Shown: positions 15,094 through 23,115, counted from the stretch's first letter. The stretch: DNA of 33,366 nucleotides from Trebonia sp036276115 (GCA_036276115.1 DATBEM010000256.1:1-33366); one strand, 5' to 3'. Numbers and translations are program-made. Notes: generated from the sequence alone by a model not told the origin.

Positions 15094-16236
15094 TTGTCCA
15101 CGAGAACCCGCCTGGCTTGCACAGCGGCCGCTATTGTCCCCCTTGCCTTCCTCGCGGCCGCGTGCAGCAGCTCGTCTAGCTCCAGCTCGCCGGCGGCCGG
15201 CGCGGCGGCGGCCGGCACCCAGTCCTCGTCTTCGGCCTCGTTCACGCCCCCGGCCGCGCCGTCCACCGGGACGCTGACCGAGACCGGCAGCTCAGTGATG
15301 TTCCCGCTGGTCAACGAGTGGGAGGCGGGCTACGTCAAGCAGTACCCGGGCATCAAGATCAGCACTGCCTCCACCAACTCCGGCACCGGCATCACCGACG
15401 CCGGCCAGGGCCTGGTGAACATCGGCACCACCGACGCGTACCTGTCCGCCTCCCAGTCCTCGAAGTACCCGCAGGTGGAGAACATCCCGGTGGGCGTCGA
15501 CTCGATTGAGGTCATCTACCACCTCACCGGGTTCACCGGGCAGCTGAACGTCAACGGCCCCGTGCTCGCGCAGATCTACGACGGCAAGATCACGGCCTGG
15601 AACGACCCGGCGATCGCGAAGCTCAACCCGGGCGCGTCGCTGCCGGCGACCAAGATCGTGACGGTGCACCGGGGCGACAGTTCCGGCAGCACCGTCATGG
15701 TCGCCCAGTTCCTCAACATCACCGACCCCGCCGACTGGTCGGCGTCGCAGGTCAGCTCCACGCCGACCTGGCCCAAGACGGCGGGCGGGCTGGCCGAGAC
15801 CGGCAGCGGGGCCGAGGTGACCGGCGTCGCCTCCACCAACGGCGCCATCGGCTACGTCGGCGGCAGCTACTCCGCCCAGATCGCGAAGGCCAAGCTCAGC
15901 GTGGCGGCCGTGGCCAACGCGGCGGGCACGTACACGCTGGCGACCCAGGCGGCGCTCCAGGCGGCCGTCGGCAGCTTCCCGCCCGCGCCCGCCAACGGCT
16001 CGGAGCTGCTGATCAACACCAAGGCGCCGACCGGATACGCGCTGACCGGCTATGAGTACGACGTCGTGAACCTGAAGCAGCCCAGCAGCGCGCAGGCGAA
16101 CCTGCTCCAGAACTTCCTGTACTGGACCATCACCACCGGCAGCACGGCCCCGTACCTGAACCCGGTCAACTTCACGGCGCTGCCCCCGGCCACGCTCACG
16201 GTGGCCGAGAACCTGATCGCCAAGATCAGCAGCTAG
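15094..16236 (+). CDS. pstS: Phosphate-binding lipoprotein PstS
   Basis: A 380-residue extracytoplasmic phosphate receptor. The TTG start has AAGGAG seven bases upstream and no better in-frame alternative. Residues 1-23 are a lipoprotein signal ending in the lipobox LAAAC (Cys24), followed by a Ser-rich tether. Phosphate-contact motifs are TGSSVMFPL (about 65-73), STNSGTGITDAGQG (about 92-105) and HRGDSSGSTVMVAQFL (about 192-207). The PstS landmarks IYDGKITAWNDPAIAKLNPG and NGAIGYVGGSYS are also present. It delivers phosphate to PstCA, encoded immediately downstream (4-base gap). Confidence 0.95.
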   Translation: MSTRTRLACTAAAIVPLAFLAAACSSSSSSSSPAAGAAAAGTQSSSSASFTPPAAPSTGTLTETGSSVMFPLVNEWEAGYVKQYPGIKISTASTNSGTGITDAGQGLVNIGTTDAYLSASQSSKYPQVENIPVGVDSIEVIYHLTGFTGQLNVNGPVLAQIYDGKITAWNDPAIAKLNPGASLPATKIVTVHRGDSSGSTVMVAQFLNITDPADWSASQVSSTPTWPKTAGGLAETGSGAEVTGVASTNGAIGYVGGSYSAQIAKAKLSVAAVANAAGTYTLATQAALQAAVGSFPPAPANGSELLINTKAPTGYALTGYEYDVVNLKQPSSAQANLLQNFLYWTITTGSTAPYLNPVNFTALPPATLTVAENLIAKISS

Positions 16237-16240
16237 CCCG

Positions 16241-17287
16241 ATGGCCCCTCCAGTGATGTCGCGCGGCGAAGGGACGGTCCGCTCGTCCCTCCGCCGCGCG
16301 GGGCGCTCCGCGGGCCCGTTGCGGGTACTCGGGTTCATCGGCGCGTCGATACCGGGCCTGGTCCTCATCGCGCTGCTGGTCGAGCTGGTCGTGAAGTCCA
16401 TCCCGGCGATCAGCTACAGCGGCCTGCACTTCGTCACCGGCTCGGCCTGGAGCTTCGGCGCCGAGTACGGTGCCCCGGTGCAGTCGCAGGGCCTCACCCA
16501 CATGCCCGACGAGCAGTTCGGGGCCCTGCCGGAAATCCTCGGCACGCTCGCGACCTCGGCCATCGCCCTGCTCATCGCGGTCCCGGTGTCGATCGGGGCC
16601 GCCTTGCTGATCGTCGAGCGGCTGCCCCGGCGGCTGGCCAGCGTCGTCGGCGCGTTCCTGGAACTGCTGGCCGGGGTGCCCAGCGTCCTCATCGGCCTGT
16701 GGGGAGCGCTGACCATGGGCCCCCTGTTCGCCCGGCACGTCTACCCGCTCATCGCCGACAGCATCGGCAAGGTGCCCGGGTTCGGCGCCCTCGGCGGGAG
16801 CACCGGCAACGGCCAGGGCCTGCTCACCTCCGGCCTGGTGCTCGCCGTCATGGTGATCCCGATCATCGCCTCCACCGCGCGCGACCTGATCCGCGGCGTG
16901 CCCGTCTTGCCCCGCGAGGGAGCCGTCGCCCTGGGCATGTCCGACTTCGAGTGCGCGCGCAAGGTCACCCTGCGCTGGGTTGCCTCCGGCATCTTCGGCG
17001 CCATCGTGCTCGGCCTCGGGCGGGCGCTCGGCGAGACCATCGCGGTCGCCATGGTCTGCGGGGTAGCGCTCGGCTCGCTGCCGACGAACCTCTACGGGGC
17101 GATGATCACGATCGCCGCCAACATCGTCCAGAACCTGGAGACCGCGATCACCGACCCGATGGACCTCAGCGCGTTCGCCTACCTGGCGCTGGTCCTGCTG
17201 GTGATCACGCTGGTGACCAACGTCATCGCGACGCTGCTGGTCCGGCGGGTCTCGGGCACCGCGCTGCCGGCGGGAAGGGGGCTGTAG
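16241..17287 (+). CDS. pstC: Phosphate ABC transporter permease PstC
   Basis: A 348-residue inner-membrane permease. A hydrophobic segment at about residues 27-50 is followed by the periplasmic loop and five further membrane spans. The family loop LGRALGETIAVAMVCG (about 258-273) and the EAA-type stretch ALGMSDFECARKVTLRWV (couples to PstB) are intact. ATG 16241 lies four bases after the pstS stop with only a poor ribosome site; ATG 16256 is an in-frame alternative. It forms the transmembrane channel with PstA. Confidence 0.94.
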   Translation: MAPPVMSRGEGTVRSSLRRAGRSAGPLRVLGFIGASIPGLVLIALLVELVVKSIPAISYSGLHFVTGSAWSFGAEYGAPVQSQGLTHMPDEQFGALPEILGTLATSAIALLIAVPVSIGAALLIVERLPRRLASVVGAFLELLAGVPSVLIGLWGALTMGPLFARHVYPLIADSIGKVPGFGALGGSTGNGQGLLTSGLVLAVMVIPIIASTARDLIRGVPVLPREGAVALGMSDFECARKVTLRWVASGIFGAIVLGLGRALGETIAVAMVCGVALGSLPTNLYGAMITIAANIVQNLETAITDPMDLSAFAYLALVLLVITLVTNVIATLLVRRVSGTALPAGRGL

Positions 17288-17289
17288 CC

Positions 17290-18189
17290 ATGGCCCAGAC
17301 GACGCGCCCGCCCGCCACCGACGCGGCCGGCTGGCCGGTCATCCCGGCCAGCCGGAAAGTCGCCAACCTCCTGTACTGGATCGCCTGCGGCGCCGCCCTG
17401 CTGCTCATCATCGGCCCGGCCCTCTGGCTGGTCGGCGGCCTGCTCGCGCACGCGCTGCCGCACTGGCAGTGGAGCGTGCTCACCACCAACACCAATGGCG
17501 AGACCGGGGGCCTGAAGCAGGCGATCTTGGGCACGCTCCTGATCACCCTGGGCGTGCTGGTCCTTGGCGGCACGATCAGCATCCTGGCGGGGGTGTACCT
17601 GGCCGAGTTCGCCACCGGGCGGCACCGCACGCTCATGCGCAGCGGCTACGAGATCTTGTCCGGCATCCCGTCGATCGTCCTCGGCCTGGTCGGCTACATG
17701 GTCCTGGTGTCGGTGAACGGGGGCGCGGGCTGGAAGTACGGGCTGCTGCCGGCCGTCATCGTCGTGTCGGTGATCATCACCCCGTACATCACCAAGGCCA
17801 CCGAGACCGCGCTGCTGCAGGTCCCGGCCTCCTACCGGGAGGCGGCCGAGGCGCTGGGCATGTCACCGTCGCGCACGCTGTTCACGATCGTGCTCAAGGC
17901 GGCGCTGCCCGGCATCGTCACCGGCCTGCTGGTGGCGGTCGCGATCTCGGTCGGCGAGACGGCGCCACTGCTGTACACCGCGGGCTGGTCCGACTTCACC
18001 CCGTCGCTGCAGCTCACCGGCCAGCCGATCGGCTTCCTGACCTATCCGGTGTTCGCCTTCTTCAACCTGCCCGACCCCAAGGCCCAGATCCTGTCGTACG
18101 ACGCCGGGCTGCTCCTGCTGGTGCTCGTCCTGGTGGTCATCATCATCGGGCGGCTCGTCGTGGCCTGGTCCCGGCGGCACGCCGAGTAA
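17290..18189 (+). CDS. pstA: Phosphate ABC transporter permease PstA
   Basis: A 299-residue permease with six predicted membrane spans. PstA landmarks are ILGTLLITLGVLVLGGTISI, GVYLAEFATG, SGIPSIVLGLVGYM, and the coupling loop around EAAEALGMSPSRTLFTIVLK, then SVGETAPLLYTAGW. ATG 17290 lies two bases after the pstC stop, with GGAAGGGG about eight bases upstream. The frame is open far upstream inside pstC, but that part has no permease sequence. It is the last gene of the operon and is followed by a hairpin. Confidence 0.94.
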   Translation: MAQTTRPPATDAAGWPVIPASRKVANLLYWIACGAALLLIIGPALWLVGGLLAHALPHWQWSVLTTNTNGETGGLKQAILGTLLITLGVLVLGGTISILAGVYLAEFATGRHRTLMRSGYEILSGIPSIVLGLVGYMVLVSVNGGAGWKYGLLPAVIVVSVIITPYITKATETALLQVPASYREAAEALGMSPSRTLFTIVLKAALPGIVTGLLVAVAISVGETAPLLYTAGWSDFTPSLQLTGQPIGFLTYPVFAFFNLPDPKAQILSYDAGLLLLVLVLVVIIIGRLVVAWSRRHAE

Positions 18190-18198
18190 CCGGCTGCC

Positions 18199-18233
18199 CG
18201 CGCCGGCCGCCCGGGATATTGACGGCCGGCGCG
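18199..18233 (+). terminator. Hairpin terminator after the pst operon
   Basis: CGCGCCGGCC (18199-18208) and GGCCGGCGCG (18224-18233) form a perfect 10-bp stem with a 15-base loop, ten bases after the pstA stop. There is no T-run, as is common for actinobacterial terminators. Confidence 0.65.
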
Positions 18234-18321
18234 AGCCGATTTACCTTCACGGTGGAATTTCAGTGATTCGGGCGCAATGAGATCGATTCTGCGCGCCACT
18301 GTCCCGTCGAAGGAGACCGGC

Positions 18322-19275
18322 TTGCCGACAATCACGCACACTTCCACCCGCCGGTGGCTTACCGGCCTGGCCGCGCTGGCGCTCGCCGCCGCGGCCGTCG
18401 CGGCCCTCCCGGGGAGCGGCCCCGCCCGGGCGGCCGGGACCGGCGCGCCGCCCGCCTCGTTCTGGGGCAACACCAGCGCGATCCCGGCGGCCAAGAACGT
18501 CCTTGAGGTCTCGGTCGTGAACCAGACGAACGGCCAGTACCCCAACAGCCAGGTCTACTGGAGCTTCAACGGGACGACCAAGTCAATCGCCCAGCAGCCG
18601 TACATCGACATGCCCGCGAACTCGGCCGGGCGGATGTACTTCTACCTCGGCTCCCCCAACGGCCAGTACTACGACTTCATCGAGTTCACCGTCGGCACGT
18701 CGTCGATCAACGTGGACACCACTCGCGTCGACCGGTTCGGCCTCAAGCTCGCCCTGAACCTGCACGGGCACAACGGCTCCACCCAGGAGGTGGGCGAGAA
18801 CTACGCCACGTTCCAGGAGAGCCGGTCGGCCACCTTCACGCGCTTCAAGAACTTCGTGCCCGCCGCGTTCCAGGAGCTGGCGACCGACCAGGCGCCGTAC
18901 GGCATCCCGTCGCCCGGCAACGACCCGGCCTTCCAGCCCGGGGGCGCGCACGCGAGCTACTTCACCAGCTACGCGGCCGCCAACGGGGCCGGCTCGGCCA
19001 CGACCGCCCAGGTCTTCGGCTGCAGCGGCCCGCTGGCGACCAACCCGAGCCTCTGCGCCGGGCTGAACCGGCACGTCGCCCAGCTGCCGGCCGCCCAGCA
19101 GACCGCCCCGGCCAACTTCTACAAGGCCGGCCCGGCGAACTACTACGCCCAGTTCTGGCACAACAACGCCATCAACGGCCTGGCCTACGGCTTCCCCTAT
19201 GACGACTACGCGGGGCAGTCCTCGGACATCTCCGTCACCAACCCGCAGTACCTGGTCGTCGCCGTGGGCTGGTAG
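18322..19275 (+). CDS. Secreted beta-1,3-glucanase, glycoside hydrolase family 64
   Basis: A 317-residue GH64 (laminaripentaose-producing type) enzyme that hydrolyses beta-1,3-glucan such as fungal cell walls, laminarin or curdlan. The N-terminus STRRWLTGLAALALAAAAVA with cleavage near ARAAG is a signal peptide, and the twin Arg makes Tat export possible. Family features are LEVSVVNQTNG, the Asp-containing RVDRFGLKLALNLHGHNG, and a C-terminus (NYYAQFWHNNAINGLAYGF, then PYDDYAGQSS and NPQYLVVAVGW) highly typical of GH64. I chose TTG 18322 over ATG 18277 because AAGGAG (18310-18315) sits six bases upstream and it gives a compact signal peptide. There is no attached carbohydrate-binding domain. 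Confidence 0.87.
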   Translation: MPTITHTSTRRWLTGLAALALAAAAVAALPGSGPARAAGTGAPPASFWGNTSAIPAAKNVLEVSVVNQTNGQYPNSQVYWSFNGTTKSIAQQPYIDMPANSAGRMYFYLGSPNGQYYDFIEFTVGTSSINVDTTRVDRFGLKLALNLHGHNGSTQEVGENYATFQESRSATFTRFKNFVPAAFQELATDQAPYGIPSPGNDPAFQPGGAHASYFTSYAAANGAGSATTAQVFGCSGPLATNPSLCAGLNRHVAQLPAAQQTAPANFYKAGPANYYAQFWHNNAINGLAYGFPYDDYAGQSSDISVTNPQYLVVAVGW

Positions 19276-20400
19276 CCGGCCGGCGCCCCCGGTCACGGGG
19301 CCTGCTGGTAAGCGCGACCTTTTCTCACGGGCCCGCCCCCCGTCCGGGGCGGGCCCGGTCGAGTGCCGGACGATCAGCTCGGTCGCCAGCTCGACGTGCA
19401 GCGCGTCCAGCCGGTGGCGCTCCAGCAGCCGGATCAGCAGCCCGACCGCGATGCGCCCCATCTCGGCCAGTGGCTGGCGGACGGTGGTGAGCGTCGGGCT
19501 GGTGGCCTGGGCCAGGTCAAGGTCGTCGAACCCGGCGACCGACAGGTCGCCGGGTACCAGCAGGCCCCGCCGGGCGGCAGCGGTGAGCGCGCCGACCGCG
19601 ACCTTGTCGTTGAACCCGATGAGGGCCGTCGGCGGCTCGGCCAGGTCGAGCAGTTCCCCGGCCGCGTGGTCGCCGAAGCGGGTGGTGGCCTCGCCCGCCC
19701 GGATCAGGGCCGGGTCCGGCAGCACGCCGACCTCGGCCAGGGCCGATGCGTGCCCAGCCCGCCGCGCCTCGCTGGCCAGCCAGTTCCCCGGCCCGGCGAT
19801 GACGCCGATGCGCCGGTGCCCGAGCCGGGCGAGGTGCGCGGTCATGCTGCGGGCGCCCGCGAAGTGGGCGGCCGACACGGCGGCGACGTCGCGCGGCATC
19901 TCCTCGCGCGGGTCCACCACCACGAACGGGAACCCCGCCCGGCGCAGCGCGACGAGCTGCTCGCCCGGCTCCGGCGGCAGCACGATGATCGCGCCGCCGA
20001 TGCCAGCCTGCGCGGCCAGCGTCGGCAGCACCTCGGCCCCCTGGGACGCCTCGCCGGCGTTCAGGACGAGCCGCAGGCCGTGCAGTTCCAGCGTCTCGGC
20101 GACGGCCGAGACGATCACCCCGAAGTAGTCGGTCAGCACGTACGGGCAGCGCACGAAGACCGCGCCGGGAGTGTCCCGCGGCACCCGGGCGCTGAACGCC
20201 CGCGACCGGGAGGCCCGCGCAGTAGGCGCACTGCCGCCGAGGGCGGCCATCGCCTGCAGTACCAGTTCCCGCGTGTGCGGCGCGACGTGCTCGTGCCCGT
20301 TCAGCACGCGGGAGACGGTCGCGATGGACACCCCGGTCCGCTCGGCGACGTCCCGGACCGTGACTCGCTTCACCACGGCGTCAGCGGCACCTTGTTTCAC
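18583..20400 (-). CDS. LacI-family transcriptional regulator with run-on C-terminus
   Basis: The conserved regulator is encoded by about 19350-20400. The helix-turn-helix VTVRDVAERTGVSIATVSRV lies at residues 13-32 and the hinge near NGHEHVAPHTRELV. The sugar-binding domain follows, with GFPFVVVDPREEMPRDVAAV, HLARLGHRRIGVIAGP and SVAGFDDLDLAQATSPTLTT. The family normally stops shortly after ATELIVRHSTGP. Here no in-frame stop occurs until 18583, adding over 230 Gly/Arg/Val-rich residues antisense to GH64. A TGA lies one frame away just beyond a G6 run (near 19325), so a one-base indel is the simplest explanation. GTG 20400 is the likely start; GTG 20373 is an alternative. It probably represses the divergent GH30 gene and itself in response to a glucan-derived sugar. 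Confidence 0.8.
   Translation of the reverse strand: MKQGAADAVVKRVTVRDVAERTGVSIATVSRVLNGHEHVAPHTRELVLQAMAALGGSAPTARASRSRAFSARVPRDTPGAVFVRCPYVLTDYFGVIVSAVAETLELHGLRLVLNAGEASQGAEVLPTLAAQAGIGGAIIVLPPEPGEQLVALRRAGFPFVVVDPREEMPRDVAAVSAAHFAGARSMTAHLARLGHRRIGVIAGPGNWLASEARRAGHASALAEVGVLPDPALIRAGEATTRFGDHAAGELLDLAEPPTALIGFNDKVAVGALTAAARRGLLVPGDLSVAGFDDLDLAQATSPTLTTVRQPLAEMGRIAVGLLIRLLERHRLDALHVELATELIVRHSTGPAPDGGRAREKRSRLPAGPVTGGAGRLPAHGDDQVLRVGDGDVRGLPRVVVIGEAVGQAVDGVVVPELGVVVRRAGLVEVGRGGLLGGRQLGDVPVQPGAEARVGRQRAAAAEDLGGRGRAGPVGGRVAGEVARVRAPGLEGRVVAGRRDAVRRLVGRQLLERGGHEVLEAREGGRPALLERGVVLAHLLGGAVVPVQVQGELEAEPVDASGVHVDRRRADGELDEVVVLAVGGAEVEVHPPGRVRGHVDVRLLGD
19329..19356. terminator. Bidirectional hairpin between GH64 and lacI
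   Basis: GGGCCCGCCCC (19329-19339) and GGGGCGGGCCC (19346-19356) form a perfect 11-bp stem with a 6-base loop, placed tail-to-tail between the two convergent genes. It overlaps the codons after the normal LacI C-terminus, and its loop-proximal G6 run (minus strand) is where a frame slip would restore the expected lacI stop. Confidence 0.7.
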
Positions 20401-20422
20401 TAGCCGCCGCTTCCCTCAGTTC

Positions 20423-20439
20423 TGTTTCACTTTGTTTCA
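20423..20439. promoter_or_regulatory. Paired TGTTTCA operator candidate, copy 1
   Basis: TGTTTCA CTT TGTTTCA: two half-sites exactly 10 bases apart, in the lacI leader. A single further TGTTTCA lies at 20393-20399 across the lacI start codon, 30 bases (three helical turns) away. It matches copy 2 at 20535. I infer an operator of the adjacent LacI-type regulator (autoregulation). Confidence 0.6.
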
Positions 20440-20476
20440 TCACCTCCAGCTTACCCGGTTCCGGGAATCTCGCCTA

Positions 20477-20506
20477 TTGACGCGGCCCTGAGGCGCTGCT
20501 TAGCTG
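20477..20506 (+). promoter_or_regulatory. Candidate promoter of the GH30 gene
   Basis: TTGACG (20477-20482) and TAGCTG (20501-20506) are separated by 18 bases, near the -35/-10 pattern of housekeeping actinobacterial promoters though the -10 lacks its final T. The predicted start near 20513 would put the operator copy at 20535-20551 in the early transcribed region, suitable for repression. Confidence 0.4.
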
Positions 20507-20534
20507 CGAATAGCGGGAGAAACAATTTCTATCT

Positions 20535-20551
20535 TGTTTCAACTTGTTACA
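20535..20551. promoter_or_regulatory. Paired TGTTTCA operator candidate, copy 2
   Basis: TGTTTCA ACT TGTTACA has the same 7-3-7 layout as copy 1. This copy can also be read as an imperfect palindrome (TGT..CAA-C-TTG..ACA), the symmetry expected of a LacI-family site. It lies 27 bases before the GH30 start codon. Confidence 0.6.
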
Positions 20552-20577
20552 TCACTCCGATTCCCCGAGGAGAACCG

Positions 20578-22494
20578 ATGTCTCGACGACGAACGCTCGC
20601 GTTCCTCGCGGCCGGGCTGCTGGCAGGCGCCAGCGTGATCGGCTTGACCGGCGGCACCGCTCACGCGGCGGGCGCCTCCGTCTCGGTCTGGGAAACCACG
20701 GCCGACCAGTCCAAGCTGCTCGCCAGCCAGGCGGGCGCCACGTTCGCCAGCGGCAACGGCTCGGCGAGCCAGACCATCACGGTCAACCCGTCCACCACCT
20801 ACCAGGCGATGACCGGCTTCGGCGCCTCGTTCACCGACTCGTCGGCCTGGCTGGTCTACAACTCCCCGCAGCGCGCCACCATCATGAGCAAGCTGTTCAG
20901 CCCGACCTCGGGCATCGGGCTTGACTTCCTGCGCCAGCCGATCGGCGCCTCGGACTTCTCGCGCTCGGTGTACAGCTACGACGACGTGGCGGCCGGGCAG
21001 ACCGACCCGAGCCTGGCCCACTTCTCGATCTCCCACGACAACGCCTACATCCTGCCGATCCTGCAGCAGGCGCTCTCGCTGAACCCGTCCACGACGATCA
21101 TGGCCACCCCGTGGAGCCCGCCCGGGTGGATGAAGAGCAGCGGCTCGATGATCGGCGGCTCGCTGAACACCGCCAGCTACCAGGCGTACGCCAACTACCT
21201 GGTGAAGTTCCTGCAGGCCTACCAGGCAGCGGGCGTGCCCGTGAAGCTGCTGACCGTGCAGAACGAGCCGGAGTACTCACCGTCCAACTACCCCGGCTCC
21301 ACCCTCACCGGCGCCCAGGAGACGACGCTGATCGGCTCCTACGTGGGGCCGGCGATCCGCAGCGCGGGGCTGTCCACCCAGATCCTCGGCTACGACCACA
21401 ACTGGGACGACACCAGCTTCCCGGAGACGATCCTCGGCAACTCGACCGCGTCCCAGTACGTGGCCGGCACCGCCTGGCACTGCTACGCCGGCGACCCGAC
21501 CGCGCAGACCACGGTGCACAACGCCTACCCGTCGAAGGACACGTACTTCACCGAGTGCTCGGGCAGCCAGTCGGCCAACACCGCTAACACGTTCTCCGAC
21601 TCCCTGGACTGGCAGACCGAGAACCTCATCATCGGCGCCACCCGCAACTGGGCCAAGTCCGTGGTCACCTGGAACATGGCCCTGGACCCGAGCGGCGGCC
21701 CGAGCATGAACTGCACCACCTGCACCGCCGCGGTGACCGTCAACAACACGGCCGGCACCGCCAGCTACAACGCCGAGTACTACGTCCTGGGCCAGGCGAG
21801 CAAGTTCGTCAAGCCGGGCGCGGTCCGGATCGACTCCAACACCTTCGGCTCGGGCAACATCGAGGACGTCGCGTTCAAGAACCCGGACGGCTCGAACGCG
21901 CTGGTCGTCCTCAACGCCGACGCGTCCAACTCCCGCACGTTCAACGTGGACGAGAACGGCCAGTACTTCACCTATACGCTGCCCGCCAAGGCGGTCGCCA
22001 CGTTCACCTGGACGCCGTCCTCCAGCGGGGGCGGGGGCGGCACCGGGATCACCCCCGGCACCTGGTACAACGTCGTCAACGCCAACAGCAGCGCGTGCGT
22101 GGACGCCACCAACGGCGGCACCGCCAACGGCACGCTCCTGCAGCAGTGGGCGTGCGCGGCCGGGAACACCAACCAGCAGTGGGAGTTCCAGCCGACCGAC
22201 AGCGGCTTCTACAAGGTCCTGAGCCGCAACGCCACCGCCCAGGCCTGGGACGTGACGGGCGGGGCGGGCGCCACCGGCAACGGGGCGCAGATCCAGCTCT
22301 GGGCCTACGGCGGCGGCACTAACCAGCAATGGGAACCGGTGCAGCACGGCAGCAGCTACACGCTCAGCCCGCGCAACAACACCGGCAACTGCCTGGACGT
22401 GACCGGCCAGTCCACCGCCAACGGCGCCGTCCTGCAGCAATGGTCGTGCACCGGGGCGGCCAACCAGAGCTTCACGCTCACCCCGGCTAGCTGA
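20578..22494 (+). CDS. Secreted GH30 glycosidase with ricin-type (CBM13) domain
   Basis: A 638-residue secreted enzyme. Residues 1-30 are a signal peptide (RRR n-region, cleavage after AHA). Residues about 65-480 are a GH30 (beta/alpha)8 barrel plus side beta domain: the GFGASFTDSSAW opening, the acid/base Glu230 in TVQNEPEYS, and the nucleophile Glu326 in YFTECSGS. A Ser/Gly linker (481-490) leads to a ricin B-type trefoil (about 493-638) with three QQW repeats. GH30 members include glucosylceramidases and fungal-wall endo-beta-1,6-glucanases; next to a GH64 beta-1,3-glucanase the latter is attractive but not proven. GAGGAGA sits just before ATG 20578. It is divergent from lacI and likely under its control. 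Confidence 0.92.
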   Translation: MSRRRTLAFLAAGLLAGASVIGLTGGTAHAAGASVSVWETTADQSKLLASQAGATFASGNGSASQTITVNPSTTYQAMTGFGASFTDSSAWLVYNSPQRATIMSKLFSPTSGIGLDFLRQPIGASDFSRSVYSYDDVAAGQTDPSLAHFSISHDNAYILPILQQALSLNPSTTIMATPWSPPGWMKSSGSMIGGSLNTASYQAYANYLVKFLQAYQAAGVPVKLLTVQNEPEYSPSNYPGSTLTGAQETTLIGSYVGPAIRSAGLSTQILGYDHNWDDTSFPETILGNSTASQYVAGTAWHCYAGDPTAQTTVHNAYPSKDTYFTECSGSQSANTANTFSDSLDWQTENLIIGATRNWAKSVVTWNMALDPSGGPSMNCTTCTAAVTVNNTAGTASYNAEYYVLGQASKFVKPGAVRIDSNTFGSGNIEDVAFKNPDGSNALVVLNADASNSRTFNVDENGQYFTYTLPAKAVATFTWTPSSSGGGGGTGITPGTWYNVVNANSSACVDATNGGTANGTLLQQWACAAGNTNQQWEFQPTDSGFYKVLSRNATAQAWDVTGGAGATGNGAQIQLWAYGGGTNQQWEPVQHGSSYTLSPRNNTGNCLDVTGQSTANGAVLQQWSCTGAANQSFTLTPAS

Positions 22495-22517
22495 CCCCAG
22501 GCTAGCCAACAAGGCGC

Positions 22518-22552
22518 CCCGCGGGTTAACGCCGGGCACGTTAACCCGCGGG
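22518..22552. terminator. Strong hairpin after the GH30 gene
   Basis: CCCGCGGGTTAAC (22518-22530) and GTTAACCCGCGGG (22540-22552) form a perfect 13-bp stem with a 9-base loop, 23 bases after the stop. It is a likely transcription terminator, usable from both directions. Confidence 0.75.
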
Positions 22553-22567
22553 ACCACCCCAGGAACG

Positions 22568-22611
22568 GGGCGGGCCGGGCTCTTTCGGCGGCGGATGAGC
22601 CCGGCCCGCCC
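22568..22611. terminator. Second, longer hairpin between GH30 and arsR
   Basis: GGGCGGGCCGGGCTC (22568-22582) and GAGCCCGGCCCGCCC (22597-22611) form a perfect 15-bp stem with a 14-base loop. It sits 15 bases beyond the first hairpin and about 85 bases from the arsR stop on the other strand, so the convergent genes are separated by a tandem terminator. Confidence 0.75.
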
Positions 22612-22635
22612 GCTTTGCGCGCGCCCTGCCGCCAT

Positions 22636-22677
22636 CCGCCCGCCGCCCGCCGTCCGCCGCCCGCCGCCCGCCGTCCG
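22636..22677. repeat. Heptanucleotide minisatellite
   Basis: Six head-to-tail heptamers, arranged as two copies of a 21-base unit (CCGCCCG, CCGCCCG, CCGTCCG). It lies in the intergenic region between the hairpins and the arsR stop. No coding role is seen. Confidence 0.85.
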
Positions 22678-22695
22678 CGGCAGCCGCCGCCAGCC

Positions 22696-23073
22696 TCAGC
22701 TGGCCGGCCCTGAGTCGGCCGGCCCTGAGTCGGCCGGCCCTGGGGCGGTCGCGGCCAGGCCGTCGAGCGCGCGGGCCAGGGACCGCAGGCGGCCCGGGGC
22801 CAGGCTGTAGCAGATGGTCGTGCCGTCGCGGCGGCTCGTCACCAGGCCCGCCTCGCGCAGGGCCTTGAGGTGGGCGGAGATCGTCGGCTGGGACACGTCG
22901 AAGAACTCGGTGAAGTCGCACGCGCAGATGCCCGGCTCGGCCGCCAGGCGCTGCAGGATTCCCCACCGCACCGGGTGCGCGAGCGCCCGCAAGACCTCGG
23001 CCTGCTCCTCGTCCGGCCGGGCCGCGCCGCCTGCGGCCGCGCGCGCCGCGCTCGCTCGTACCGTCGTCGCCAT
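22696..23073 (-). CDS. ArsR/SmtB-family metal-responsive repressor
   Basis: A 125-residue winged-helix repressor. ALAHPVRWGILQRLA opens the domain, DVSQPTISAHLKALREAGLV is the recognition helix region, and SRRDGTTICYSL is the wing. The helix-3 sequence GICACDFTEF keeps a Cys-x-Cys pair (Cys50, Cys52), the position used by arsenite/cadmium-sensing ArsR proteins (CVCDL), with Cys88 as a possible third ligand. That suggests a metalloid or thiol-reactive signal, although no arsenic resistance gene is nearby. It is divergent from the questin-oxidase-like gene. The C-terminal tail contains a pentapeptide repeat (DSGPA). Confidence 0.88.
   Translation of the reverse strand: MATTVRASAARAAAGGAARPDEEQAEVLRALAHPVRWGILQRLAAEPGICACDFTEFFDVSQPTISAHLKALREAGLVTSRRDGTTICYSLAPGRLRSLARALDGLAATAPGPADSGPADSGPAS
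22706..22750. repeat. 15-bp tandem repeat in the arsR tail
   Basis: GGCCCTGAGTCGGCC occurs twice in tandem (22706, 22721), followed by a degenerate third copy (22736). It encodes the DSGPA repeats at the ArsR C-terminus. Copy number could vary between strains without breaking the frame. Confidence 0.8.
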
Positions 23074-23115
23074 GTCGTCCCCCTCATGCTGCCCCTAGCA
23101 TATCGCGCCTCTCCG

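Noticed and set aside
18277..18321. ATG 18277 as the GH64 start
   Set aside because: It lacks a ribosome site and gives an overlong signal peptide; TTG 18322 has AAGGAG at proper distance.
22636..22750. Remnant of a mobile element
   Set aside because: Only simple heptamer and 15-bp tandem repeats are present; there are no terminal inverted repeats, target duplication or transposase sequence.
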